A DNA stretch of 64,000 bases from Chryseobacterium sp. KLBC 52 (GTDB lineage Bacteria; Bacteroidota; Bacteroidia; Flavobacteriales; Weeksellaceae): NCBI RefSeq assembly GCF_003347605.1, contig NZ_QDFZ01000011.1, positions 1 through 64,000 on the forward strand, given 5' to 3'. Within the stretch, counting starts at the first letter, position 1, and the number at the start of each line of letters is the position of its first letter. Below the pieces are notes generated by a model. It was not told where the DNA came from, searched no databases, and worked only from the letters and a program-made list of their open reading frames with translations. Shown in pieces: positions 1 to 8,312 of this stretch. The position numbers were made by a program, and so were the translations under genes.

Positions 1-1655
1 ATCTGGGTCAGCCACCCACGGATATTATATTGGTAATCTATCTGCTGAAGCGGAGAAGAAGCCGTAACTCCTCCTACTTTTTTATTCGTAACCTGGGAAA
101 TTTCATTATAGGTATTCTGAGCCAGGATTTCTTCAGCATTATTATCAATCTTATGTTTATGGGTAACCAAGCGGTTCTGACTGTCATAATCAAAGGTTTC
201 TGTGATGACCCTTTCGGTATCCGTACTCAGTCTCTTATGCCTTGTTACAGTCTGTTTCGTGATTCCTGCAAAATCAAGTTTGGATTCTGTGCGGGTATAG
301 CCTCCCAAATGATTCACAGAATGACTGCCAATAGCTCTTCCTTTCTGATCATAATAGGTATAATTCCTGGTCCAGTTGTCATCCTCAATATTCTTTACAA
401 AACTCATTACAGGTAGTCCTTTGGTACTTCTTCCATCAGCTGTATGAGTGTCTGTCAATACTGGTTCTCCCTGAATTGTTGAAGGAAATGCCGGATTAAA
501 ACTGTAGGCAGGATAAGAGTCGTAATAATTAACCGACAAAATACTTTCAGGGGTAAAATAGACAGCGGTATAATAAATATTGATTCCATTCCTTACAAAA
601 CCTGTAGAATGGCGCGCATCATAAATAACCAAATCCTTGATCTGATCCTGTATTGTCGCCCTACTGTCATTTGAACTGAATATGCCTGTATAGGCAACTC
701 TTCCCCACTGGTCATACTTGGTCATCAGCCATTTTCCAGATCCTTTCATATTGGCATCCTGGCTAAGCATCAGCCTGTCGGCTTTATCATATACCATAAA
801 CTCCCAGCCTTTGCCGGGAAGCTTTTTTTCCACAAGTCTTCCCCTGCCGTCATAACGGTACTGATAGCATAAGGTATTGAGTAGATCATCCGTAATAGAC
901 TTATGAACAGCCAGAGGAGGAATAACAAAAGCCAGCTGATCATATTCATTATAAACATAATAGGTATCCACATGTTCTGCAGGGCTCATGACTTTTCTTA
1001 CTAATACAACCTGTCCTCTACCGTTTTTAAACTCTATGGTTTCATTATCATCCTCATCTTTGACAGAGTTTTTATACAATTGGTTGGGGGCATAAATGGT
1101 GGCAGGCGATAAGCTCACTACACTTTTTGTAGCTCCATCTACCCAGCTTGTGCTCGTGGTAAACTGATAGACTTCATTAAATCCGTTGGTGTCATAGCTA
1201 AACTTTACAGATTTTCCGTTCCAGTCATTACCTACCTGTTTCTGCTCCAGAATCCGATCCAATGGTGAGCTTTCCAAAACTTTTTCAGAATAGATCTTTT
1301 CATTACCGTAGGTTGTAGGATAAACACCCAAAGGTCCTGAATAATAGTTTCCATTGCTTGTGGAAAGTTGGGGAACAGGAAGATAATCTTTGACCTGTCT
1401 TCCGAACGCGTCATATTCAATATGAGTAACCACATCCCGTCCCAGTGGTGATGCAGCTATGTTAACAATCTGTTTTGCCCTTCCCAGTCCGTCAAAATAC
1501 TGTACAGATTCTGAGGATTTTGTAGCTGTGGTACCATTATAATCCAGATACGTTTTGGTCTGAATATAGTTTTCATTGCTTGAAATCGTGGAAAGCTGGG
1601 CATAAGTTATATTGGATAAGAGCAACGCTCCTATTGGTATTATCAATTTTTTCAT
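1..1655 (-). CDS. RHS/YD-repeat protein with DUF6443-type N-terminus, 3' end cut by window edge
   Basis: The frame is open from the ATG at 1655 to the left edge with no stop, so about 551 residues are visible and the C-terminus is missing. It starts with a Sec signal peptide (about residues 1-19, ending TYA|Q). The motif YFDGLGRAKQ follows, the hallmark of the DUF6443 domain that opens many Bacteroidota RHS proteins. After it come YD-type repeats such as YDAFGRQVKDYLP, YRYDGRGRLVEKKLPG and YDQWGRVAYTG. RHS proteins of this kind usually end in a conserved core and a variable tip, which would lie outside this window. Only 5 bp separate it from the upstream RHS-like gene, so co-transcription is very likely. 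Role (inferred): secreted or surface shell protein, possibly carrying a toxin tip; the tip cannot be judged here. Confidence 0.88.
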   Translation of the reverse strand, partial: MKKLIIPIGALLLSNITYAQLSTISSNENYIQTKTYLDYNGTTATKSSESVQYFDGLGRAKQIVNIAASPLGRDVVTHIEYDAFGRQVKDYLPVPQLSTSNGNYYSGPLGVYPTTYGNEKIYSEKVLESSPLDRILEQKQVGNDWNGKSVKFSYDTNGFNEVYQFTTSTSWVDGATKSVVSLSPATIYAPNQLYKNSVKDEDDNETIEFKNGRGQVVLVRKVMSPAEHVDTYYVYNEYDQLAFVIPPLAVHKSITDDLLNTLCYQYRYDGRGRLVEKKLPGKGWEFMVYDKADRLMLSQDANMKGSGKWLMTKYDQWGRVAYTGIFSSNDSRATIQDQIKDLVIYDARHSTGFVRNGINIYYTAVYFTPESILSVNYYDSYPAYSFNPAFPSTIQGEPVLTDTHTADGRSTKGLPVMSFVKNIEDDNWTRNYTYYDQKGRAIGSHSVNHLGGYTRTESKLDFAGITKQTVTRHKRLSTDTERVITETFDYDSQNRLVTHKHKIDNNAEEILAQNTYNEISQVTNKKVGGVTASSPLQQIDYQYNIRGWLTQ

Positions 1656-1660
1656 CAGTT

Positions 1661-4600
1661 TTAGTTTTTATAGTTGTATTTCATTTCCTTCAACACTTTG
1701 CCATTCACATCGATCACTTTCTGAAGTCTGTTAGCAGAGTCGTAAACATAGCTTTCCCTGATTCCGGATGGTGGTGTGATGCTTCTTACTCCTACTAAAG
1801 GATCATAAGTGTAAGTGGTAATCTGATAACCGGATAATGCAGAGTTAGATCTGAAGGTGTTCAATACTGATAAGAAGGTTGTTTCATCATTGTTAGGAGC
1901 TGCTATAGCATCTGTGTTGGAAGCTGTAACAATAGAATCCATTAATGACTGCGAAATATCTGATAATTTAGCTCCCTCAATCTTTGCAATGGGCTGGGTC
2001 TGATTGTAACCCCAGACAATCACGGTTGAAAGACCATTTTTTGTGGTATATTGCTGCAAATTCCCTTTAGAATCGTATTGATCGTAAGTCAACTCTGTGG
2101 ATAGGGTATTATTTTGGATATTTAGCCTAGATACACTCATAGGTAATGCCAATCCTGATGTTTTATTATTGGCCTCTATATCAGAGTTTGGATAAAGAAT
2201 TGAAAGTTTGGAGATAGTTTTTCCTATATCTGTTGAATTTATTTTTTTAACAACAGTTGTTTCCAAAGGAACACCTATTATATTTTTGTTAATCAAATAC
2301 AGATTCCCTAGCTCATCGGCATACTTAAAGGTTGTTTCCTCAACAGACTTGTCTGGGAAAGTTATTTTTTTTGAGGTAGGCTGAATATGTAAGGGATTAT
2401 CATAAAAATATTCAGTTTCTGTTCTCAGCAATTTTCCATTTATATTTTCTTCTATAATTTCCCTGTCTTTATTCACTTGGGCAGATACCAGTTTTTTTCC
2501 ATAAAAATCAAAATTTGCAGCAGGATTTTTCATGACCATTCCACAGCCAAGGTAATATTCCGGACTTGTGACAAAAAATTGATAGCTCATTTTGTGGAAT
2601 TCATTGGGTTGTGTTGGAGCCGAAAAATCTAACCCTGATTCTATTTGCTGGGTTGTTGGGGTTTGAATAAATGAATAACTATTTGTTATCGTTTTAATAG
2701 GAACTGTATTTCCTCTTTCAAAGATCTCCTGCTTCTTTATAAATCCTCTTTTCCATGAATTATCATTGAATAAAAGATATGGTGTATCATAATATAGCTT
2801 TCCATCGTCTTCATCATAAAATGAATAAACCGTTTTTCCGTTATCATTACCATTACTAATAGTACTTTCCGTAGCTTTAGAGTAAAATACCGTACACCCG
2901 TTATAGCCTAGTATATCACTAATTGCTGTACTGTAATATTTGGCCAAGGAAAAATATTTATCAAGTACTTTACAGACACTTGGATCATATTTAAAACTAT
3001 ATCCATGCTCTAATTCATAGGCGATGGGATAATCGTAGATCTTTCCTGTTGAAATACCGCTTTCATTATCATAACTAATACTCTTAGAAAAAAGGGTACT
3101 GCCATTAGTGTCTTTTGAAATTATTTTCGCAATCCTAATTCCTCCAACTTCCAGATTTTTTCGTCCTGAACCCGTCACTATCGCTTCTTCTGCATACAGC
3201 TGAACATAAGGATCAGGAAGCCCCTTGGCAAACATGCTCAGTGAATAGGAACCTTGATCTAGCGTTAACTCAGTTTCTCCCTTTCCGGACATTGGAGGAA
3301 ATGATACAAGTGTATTTGTCGATGTATTTATCAAATTATAAGAAACTTGTGCATCTGCGGTAGCTCCTCCGGGTTGATAAGGGATATTATAGAACAATTG
3401 GAACTTGGTTTTCCTAGTTATTTGAAAGTTTTCCGTTTTATAAAATTCACCATTATTAGACTCTTCATAACTATAATAAATACCAATATTGATAATATTT
3501 GTACCATATTCTGTATAATTTGGTTCATCATAAGTATTATTTTCATAAACAAACTCCTCGCTGCCCTTTGTAGGATAAATAATTTCCTTTAGTAATGTTG
3601 TTTGAGTATTGGTTAGACTAGGTTTCTTACCTCCCAAATAATAATAGGTCTTAAAATCCTTTACATTATACCTTCCTTCTCCATTCTGGCTGTAATATCC
3701 CCAAAAGTCTTTGCTATCAGTATCTTTATTTGGTATTAATGAGTCTTCATAATATTTGAATGAATATTGCTGGTCATTGATTTTAACGGAATTTAGTTTA
3801 AGCCAAGCAGTACGATCATTAATATCCCCATTGGCTGGCTGAAAATAAGACTGATCAAATACAGCCGTATAGCTGTTTCCTCCATCCTGAACTTTTATTT
3901 TATCAAGTGCTGCAATCTTTCTTGTAAAGTTATTTTTTACATCTGTCCTGGGAGTGCTTTTGTATTCAAAGGAAACTCTTGTTTTTGCATTCACCCTAAT
4001 CTCGCTCAATAAAGGAAGAGTATGCTTTGTTACCTTGGACAAATATTTAACTTCAAAGGAACTTGAATAGTAGTCCGTTGGAATGTCATATAGATCTTTG
4101 GTACTTCCTTTCATATAAGAGTTTGGATTATCATAGGCATAGTCAACGTAATTATACAGAAACTCAATAATATCAGTTTTAGTTTGAATTTTGGATAAAT
4201 AGTAATTGTTATAGATCAGATTGCCTCCACTATAGGGATAAAACCCGCTCAATAATACCATATCTGACTGTAGGGTAATATCATCCTGAACAGCATATTC
4301 ATAAATATTACCTTGAATATCAGTTATAGTAAATTTAGTTCCATCAAATTTTATTTTTTCTTTCCCTGCAGGCATCTGCTTTCCATTAAAGTCCTTATCA
4401 AGGAAGAACTTACTGCTTTTCCCGGGATATGAAAAATGAAAAATATCAGGTTCTGTATCTATACCACTTACAGGGTTTCGCATAAAGGTGCCTTGTGCTT
4501 CTAATCTTGAATTGGAATGATCTCTTAAAAGTGCATATTCAGGATAGTTAACAGCTCCAGGATTTACAAAGTCAACTTTTACAGGGTGATCAACAGGAAA

Positions 4601-4972
4601 TCCATTTGGAAAGACAGAATACTCTTTTAGTGAATGAAGATCATCCAGTCCATTCACTTTATGAGATATCTTTCCACCCACTTCCAAATCCCATCCCAAT
4701 CCAATATTAGACGCATTTTCGCCAGGTTTAAATCCTGTGGAAGTATAATTCAATGTAATTGGAATTTCAAAACCACTTACTTTTAGGGTATAAATATTCA
4801 AAGGATAGTTTATTGCTCCCGATGAATAATTAACTGGAATATCAACCCTTTTTACCAATCCTGACATTTCAGGAGTTGTAGGAACAATATTAGTTAAATT
4901 GCCAAATTGAGCAAATATTCTGATACCAAATAATAGTAACAGAAATAAAGGTATTTTATAGTTTTTCTTCAT
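1661..4972 (-). CDS. Secreted RHS-like protein ending in YD repeats (1103 aa)
   Basis: It has a Sec signal peptide (residues 1-21, IRIFA|Q) followed by a large beta-rich region. The start resembles the N-terminal part of RHS/SpvB-like shells: a phrase on symmetric beta structure (VDIPVNYSSGAINYPLNIY) and NIGLGWDLEVGGKISHKVNG. The C-terminus carries YD repeats (TYTYDPLVGVRSITPPSGI and SYVYDSANRLQKVIDVNG) and then stops cleanly. The pattern suggests an RHS shell divided over two reading frames, this one giving the N-terminal portion and the gene at 1-1655 the rest. Both have their own signal peptide, so they are two secreted proteins and not a frameshifted one. It lies 12 bp after the T9SS gene at 4985-6619. 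Function is unknown. Confidence 0.85.
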   Translation of the reverse strand: MKKNYKIPLFLLLLFGIRIFAQFGNLTNIVPTTPEMSGLVKRVDIPVNYSSGAINYPLNIYTLKVSGFEIPITLNYTSTGFKPGENASNIGLGWDLEVGGKISHKVNGLDDLHSLKEYSVFPNGFPVDHPVKVDFVNPGAVNYPEYALLRDHSNSRLEAQGTFMRNPVSGIDTEPDIFHFSYPGKSSKFFLDKDFNGKQMPAGKEKIKFDGTKFTITDIQGNIYEYAVQDDITLQSDMVLLSGFYPYSGGNLIYNNYYLSKIQTKTDIIEFLYNYVDYAYDNPNSYMKGSTKDLYDIPTDYYSSSFEVKYLSKVTKHTLPLLSEIRVNAKTRVSFEYKSTPRTDVKNNFTRKIAALDKIKVQDGGNSYTAVFDQSYFQPANGDINDRTAWLKLNSVKINDQQYSFKYYEDSLIPNKDTDSKDFWGYYSQNGEGRYNVKDFKTYYYLGGKKPSLTNTQTTLLKEIIYPTKGSEEFVYENNTYDEPNYTEYGTNIINIGIYYSYEESNNGEFYKTENFQITRKTKFQLFYNIPYQPGGATADAQVSYNLINTSTNTLVSFPPMSGKGETELTLDQGSYSLSMFAKGLPDPYVQLYAEEAIVTGSGRKNLEVGGIRIAKIISKDTNGSTLFSKSISYDNESGISTGKIYDYPIAYELEHGYSFKYDPSVCKVLDKYFSLAKYYSTAISDILGYNGCTVFYSKATESTISNGNDNGKTVYSFYDEDDGKLYYDTPYLLFNDNSWKRGFIKKQEIFERGNTVPIKTITNSYSFIQTPTTQQIESGLDFSAPTQPNEFHKMSYQFFVTSPEYYLGCGMVMKNPAANFDFYGKKLVSAQVNKDREIIEENINGKLLRTETEYFYDNPLHIQPTSKKITFPDKSVEETTFKYADELGNLYLINKNIIGVPLETTVVKKINSTDIGKTISKLSILYPNSDIEANNKTSGLALPMSVSRLNIQNNTLSTELTYDQYDSKGNLQQYTTKNGLSTVIVWGYNQTQPIAKIEGAKLSDISQSLMDSIVTASNTDAIAAPNNDETTFLSVLNTFRSNSALSGYQITTYTYDPLVGVRSITPPSGIRESYVYDSANRLQKVIDVNGKVLKEMKYNYKN

Positions 4973-4984
4973 GATTAATGTTTT

Positions 4985-6619
4985 TTATTTCTTAATCAGC
5001 TTTGCATTCGCTGTTTTATTATTATCCGTTTTTATCGTCACCAGATAAGCACCCTGCACCAAAACCTGGGTATTGATCTTAGTAACTTTGTTTTTGGTTT
5101 TTATACTTTGTAGCTGTCTTCCACTCATATCATACAAAAGAATATCAGCATCCTTGAAGTCGAAACCGATTTCTATGTAAGTATAATCAGAAACAGGGTT
5201 TGGATAGATTTTGATATCGTATTTTTCAATCAGCTGATCAATCTGCTTGTCTCCCAATTTTACAATTTTCCAGTTTTCTTTACCCAATTCTTCAGCACTG
5301 GTTCCTGCCAGAATAATTGATCCGTCTCTGTTCAGCTTTAAGTCTGAAAGTCTTTCTTCTTTTTGTCTGGATTCTCCCTTTACGTGTTTTCTCCACTGCT
5401 CATTGCCATTTTGATCTAAGTATAACATCCAGAAAGTTTCGTCATCGGTTTCTACTCTTCCTTCTGCCTGCGTATAACCACCCAATAAAATTCCTTTTGA
5501 AGATTTGTCATCTGCTGAATGAAGAACACTCATTCCCATCAGGATATCACGGTTTTTAAAATTGTAAGATTTCTGCCATTGTTCATCCCCTCTTTCATTG
5601 AGAGCAATCAGCCAAAGATCTGTTCCTTCTTCAATGCCTACCGTTTTGTTTCCTGATCTTTCTGATCTGGATTCTCCACCAATGATAAAACCAGTGGAAG
5701 TTAAAGCCAGGGTTCTCAAATGATCATCTCCTTTGCCTCCGAAGTTCTTTTCCCATTCTACTTTTCCGTTTTTGTCTAATTTGACAATCCAGTAATCACC
5801 TTCTCCGAAATTTTCAGTTTGTTTCGAGTTTCGGGATACGGGATTCGAGTTTTGAACGTTTAATGCAGAACCCTCACCTCGCATCCCGGAATCTTGTTCA
5901 GAACCCGAAACACGAACCTCGGAACTTCTCGAATAAATTCCCAATAATGCTCCTCCATCTTTCGTTGGAATCATTTTCTCCACTTCATCTAAGCCTTTTC
6001 CACCTAAAATTAATTGGGTGAGTTCTTTTCCGTCTTTATCCAATTTTATAATTAAAACATCTTTGGAACCATAGCCTTTTGATGAATTTTGTACATTACC
6101 TGCAACAAAGAATCCTAAATCTGTAGTTTGAATGACAGCTCTTGCTTCTTCATCAGAAGAGCTACCCAAGGTTTTTTGCCATAGTTCATCACCAAATTCA
6201 TTGATTCTAACTAACCAAATATCTGAGCCTCCTTTGGAATCCTCTTTTTTGTCTAATCCTTTTCCGGAATAAGATGTTCCAGCCAGGAGAAATCCGCCAT
6301 CCTGCGTGGTAACAGTAGCAGACAGATAATCATGATTTTGTCCTGCGAAGTATTTTTCCCAGGATTCTTTCCCTTGCTGGTCAAGTTTAATCAAATGAAA
6401 ATCATAGCCGTTGTTTTGCTTTTGGCTGCTGGCTGCTGGCTGTTGGCTTTTAGACTGTATAGAACTTCCGGTAATAAGGTATTGCTGATCAATGGTTGTA
6501 GTGATCTGGCTTAGAAAGTCCTGTGTTCCGGACCTGATATCCTTTTGCCAGAGAGTTTCCTGAGCAGATAGGCCCAAGACCGTGCATAAAGTAAATGCAC
6601 TGAGATAAAGTTTTCTCAT
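4985..6619 (-). CDS. T9SS type A sorting-domain protein with propeller-like repeats (544 aa)
   Basis: A signal peptide (residues 1-19, LGLSA|Q) is followed by five or six repeats of the form 'DYWIVKLDKNGKVEWEKNFG...D', each about 50-60 residues, likely blades of a beta-propeller. A type A T9SS sorting domain ends the protein (from about residue 465: IKIYPNPVSDY, LYDMSGRQLQ, GAYLVTIKT, terminal KLIKK). It should be exported by T9SS and anchored or released at the surface. It is the first gene of the cassette with the two RHS genes downstream. Two low-complexity insertions (about residues 56-68 and 230-267) look like translated DNA repeats; see the repeat entries. Confidence 0.87.
   Translation of the reverse strand: MRKLYLSAFTLCTVLGLSAQETLWQKDIRSGTQDFLSQITTTIDQQYLITGSSIQSKSQQPAASSQKQNNGYDFHLIKLDQQGKESWEKYFAGQNHDYLSATVTTQDGGFLLAGTSYSGKGLDKKEDSKGGSDIWLVRINEFGDELWQKTLGSSSDEEARAVIQTTDLGFFVAGNVQNSSKGYGSKDVLIIKLDKDGKELTQLILGGKGLDEVEKMIPTKDGGALLGIYSRSSEVRVSGSEQDSGMRGEGSALNVQNSNPVSRNSKQTENFGEGDYWIVKLDKNGKVEWEKNFGGKGDDHLRTLALTSTGFIIGGESRSERSGNKTVGIEEGTDLWLIALNERGDEQWQKSYNFKNRDILMGMSVLHSADDKSSKGILLGGYTQAEGRVETDDETFWMLYLDQNGNEQWRKHVKGESRQKEERLSDLKLNRDGSIILAGTSAEELGKENWKIVKLGDKQIDQLIEKYDIKIYPNPVSDYTYIEIGFDFKDADILLYDMSGRQLQSIKTKNKVTKINTQVLVQGAYLVTIKTDNNKTANAKLIKK
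5821..5926. repeat. Repeat-like imperfect palindrome inside a CDS
   Basis: The stretch has two arms rich in TTTCGGG: one near 5822-5840 (gtttcgagtttcgggat) and its inverted counterpart near 5908-5926 (gaacccgaaacacgaac). A second internal copy of the motif follows the first (acgggattcgag). It encodes about residues 230-267 of the T9SS protein, a Ser/Asn/Glu-rich stretch unlike the propeller blades on both sides. That it is an interspersed element is inferred from composition and symmetry; a genome-wide copy count is not possible here. Confidence 0.5.
6424..6451. repeat. Four-unit 7-bp tandem repeat inside a CDS
   Basis: Units ggctgct, ggctgct, ggctgtt and ggctttt follow each other directly. 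On the coding (minus) strand they give a Gln/Ser/Ala-rich stretch at about residues 56-65 of the T9SS protein. Since 7 bp is not a multiple of three, loss or gain of one unit would shift the frame. Confidence 0.6.
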
Positions 6620-6978
6620 CCTTGTGTTGTTTTTTAGTTATTAATCATTAAAACTGCACGAATGTAATGCTTTTTAACACATGAAAATCAACATATTACA
6701 GCTTTACGTAAATAATACTATTAATAATTAATTCTTCTTTACAATGTATTAGAATTGGTTCATTATGATTCAAAAATATCTACACCCAACTACAGATCCT
6801 GACATATTAAATACAAACAAGTATAAAAATTGAACTCTCATTTCAATTACGAAATTATATCACCGAAAAGACAATATTACTATAAGCTTATGCGCAATAA
6901 AAGGCTTTCTCTATATCATATTTAACCATTTCATTATCAGCTATTGACACGCTGTATTTTTATCAATAAGTTTACTAA
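6620..6978. other. Intergenic region, divergent
   Basis: 359 bp, very AT-rich, between the divergent T9SS and helix-hairpin-helix genes. It must hold both promoters, but I find no exact TAnnTTTG with a well-spaced TTG. Near matches are tacattcg on the minus strand close to 6685 and tattttta on the plus strand near 6955. No convincing small gene or RNA is visible. Confidence 0.5.
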
Positions 6979-8241
6979 ATGATGAGAAAAAACTATTACC
7001 GGAAATTGGCGTTGATGGTCACCTTGCTGACTGTTTTATTGGCCTATCAGAAATATACCAGCCGTGAAAAAGAACCTTTTCCCAAGGTGACGTTTATTTC
7101 AGATGCTTCAATACCAGCAAATCTATCAGATTTTGATCCCAATACACTGGACAAAGAACAATGGCAGAAACTTGGATTTTCAGAGAAACAAACAGCAACC
7201 ATTCTGAAGTATAAAGATATTGTTGGAGGAAAGTTTACTTCGAAAGAGCAGTTGAAAAAATGTTATGCTATTTCCAGTGAGAAATTCAGTGTACTGTCCT
7301 CTTTCATTTTACTTCCTGAAACAGCAGAAAAAGGAGATTCCAAAAGATTCTCTCCGTACGGGAAGAAAGAAATTATGATTTCAGGAAAATTCAATCCTGA
7401 TCAGTTTTCTGCCAATGACTGGTTTACAATGGGCTTTAGCGAAAAACAGGCAGAAGCCATTATAAAGTATAAAAATTATCTTGGCGGAAGTTTTATCAGT
7501 AAAGAAAAATTTAAAGAATGTTTTATCATTTCGTCGGAGAATTACAGCAAACTTGAACCGTATCTTTTGCTTCCGGCAAAAACTCCGGAAAACTTCAGGA
7601 ATTCCGGAAAAGATAATCCTGTAAGATCAAAAATTCAATATCATCCGTTTGATCCTAATCAGCTTGGCCCAGATGAGTGGATAGCACTGGGGTTTTCAGA
7701 AAAGCAAGCAATCACGATCATTAATTACCGGGACAGAAATTTACGGGGAAGCTTTAAAAGCTTAGAAGATCTGCAGAAATGTTTTGTGATTTCTGCTGAG
7801 AAGTTTCAGGAGATGAAACCTTATATCAGACTTCAGGAAAAACAACAGGAAAAAACAGATTTTTCAAAAACAGATCTTAATACCATTACTTTCAAACAGC
7901 TTATTGAATTCGGACTGGATGAAAGAAGTGCAGGCTCAATCATTGGTTTTAGAAAGAAACTGGGAGGGTTTATGAATAAGCAGCAAATTTTAACCACTTA
8001 CAACATCGATCAGGATCTGGTTCAGAAACTGATTTCAATAGCCCCCTTAAATACATCAGATGTTCCCCGATACTCATTAGTAAATGCACCAGAGGAATGG
8101 CTTAAAAATCATCCTTATTTCAAATATTCAGCAGACAAAATCATATTCTACCGGACCAGTAATCCTGATGATAAAAAAATATGGAAACTTTTAAAACTGA
8201 AACCTGAGTATGAAGAAAGAATGAAATTATATGTAAAATAA
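6979..8241 (+). CDS. Helix-hairpin-helix repeat protein, membrane-anchored (420 aa)
   Basis: An N-terminal hydrophobic segment (about residues 9-24) anchors or exports the protein. Four modules follow at about residues 45-112, 130-195, 218-286 and 292-350. Each contains the phrase LGFSEKQA..I..YK...GG.F.S.E.L..C..IS, the ComEA/PsbU-like helix-hairpin-helix fold (the fourth is more divergent: FGLDERSAGSIIGFRKKLGG). Single helix-hairpin-helix units in this family bind DNA non-specifically or mediate protein contacts. The C-terminal 70 residues (EEWLKNHPYFKYSADKI..YR) resemble another degenerate module. Two adjacent ATGs open the frame; the first is taken. It ends facing the lipoprotein gene at 8313. 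DNA uptake is possible, but no com genes are adjacent. Confidence 0.82.
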   Translation: MMRKNYYRKLALMVTLLTVLLAYQKYTSREKEPFPKVTFISDASIPANLSDFDPNTLDKEQWQKLGFSEKQTATILKYKDIVGGKFTSKEQLKKCYAISSEKFSVLSSFILLPETAEKGDSKRFSPYGKKEIMISGKFNPDQFSANDWFTMGFSEKQAEAIIKYKNYLGGSFISKEKFKECFIISSENYSKLEPYLLLPAKTPENFRNSGKDNPVRSKIQYHPFDPNQLGPDEWIALGFSEKQAITIINYRDRNLRGSFKSLEDLQKCFVISAEKFQEMKPYIRLQEKQQEKTDFSKTDLNTITFKQLIEFGLDERSAGSIIGFRKKLGGFMNKQQILTTYNIDQDLVQKLISIAPLNTSDVPRYSLVNAPEEWLKNHPYFKYSADKIIFYRTSNPDDKKIWKLLKLKPEYEERMKLYVK

Positions 8242-8263
8242 CATGAAACCTGAAACAGGCTAA

Positions 8264-8294
8264 AACTCTTCCAAAATAACATTCCGGAAGAGTT
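8264..8294. terminator. Hairpin between convergent genes
   Basis: Perfect 9-bp stem (aactcttcc / ggaagagtt) with a 13-nt loop between two convergent stop codons. The flanking T tracts are short, so termination may be modest in both directions. Confidence 0.55.
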
Positions 8295-8312
8295 ATATCC
8301 TGTAAAATAATT

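Noticed and set aside
30-416. 128-codon plus-strand frame at the left edge
   Set aside because: It is antisense to the RHS gene, whose minus-strand frame is continuous and shows clear YD repeats.
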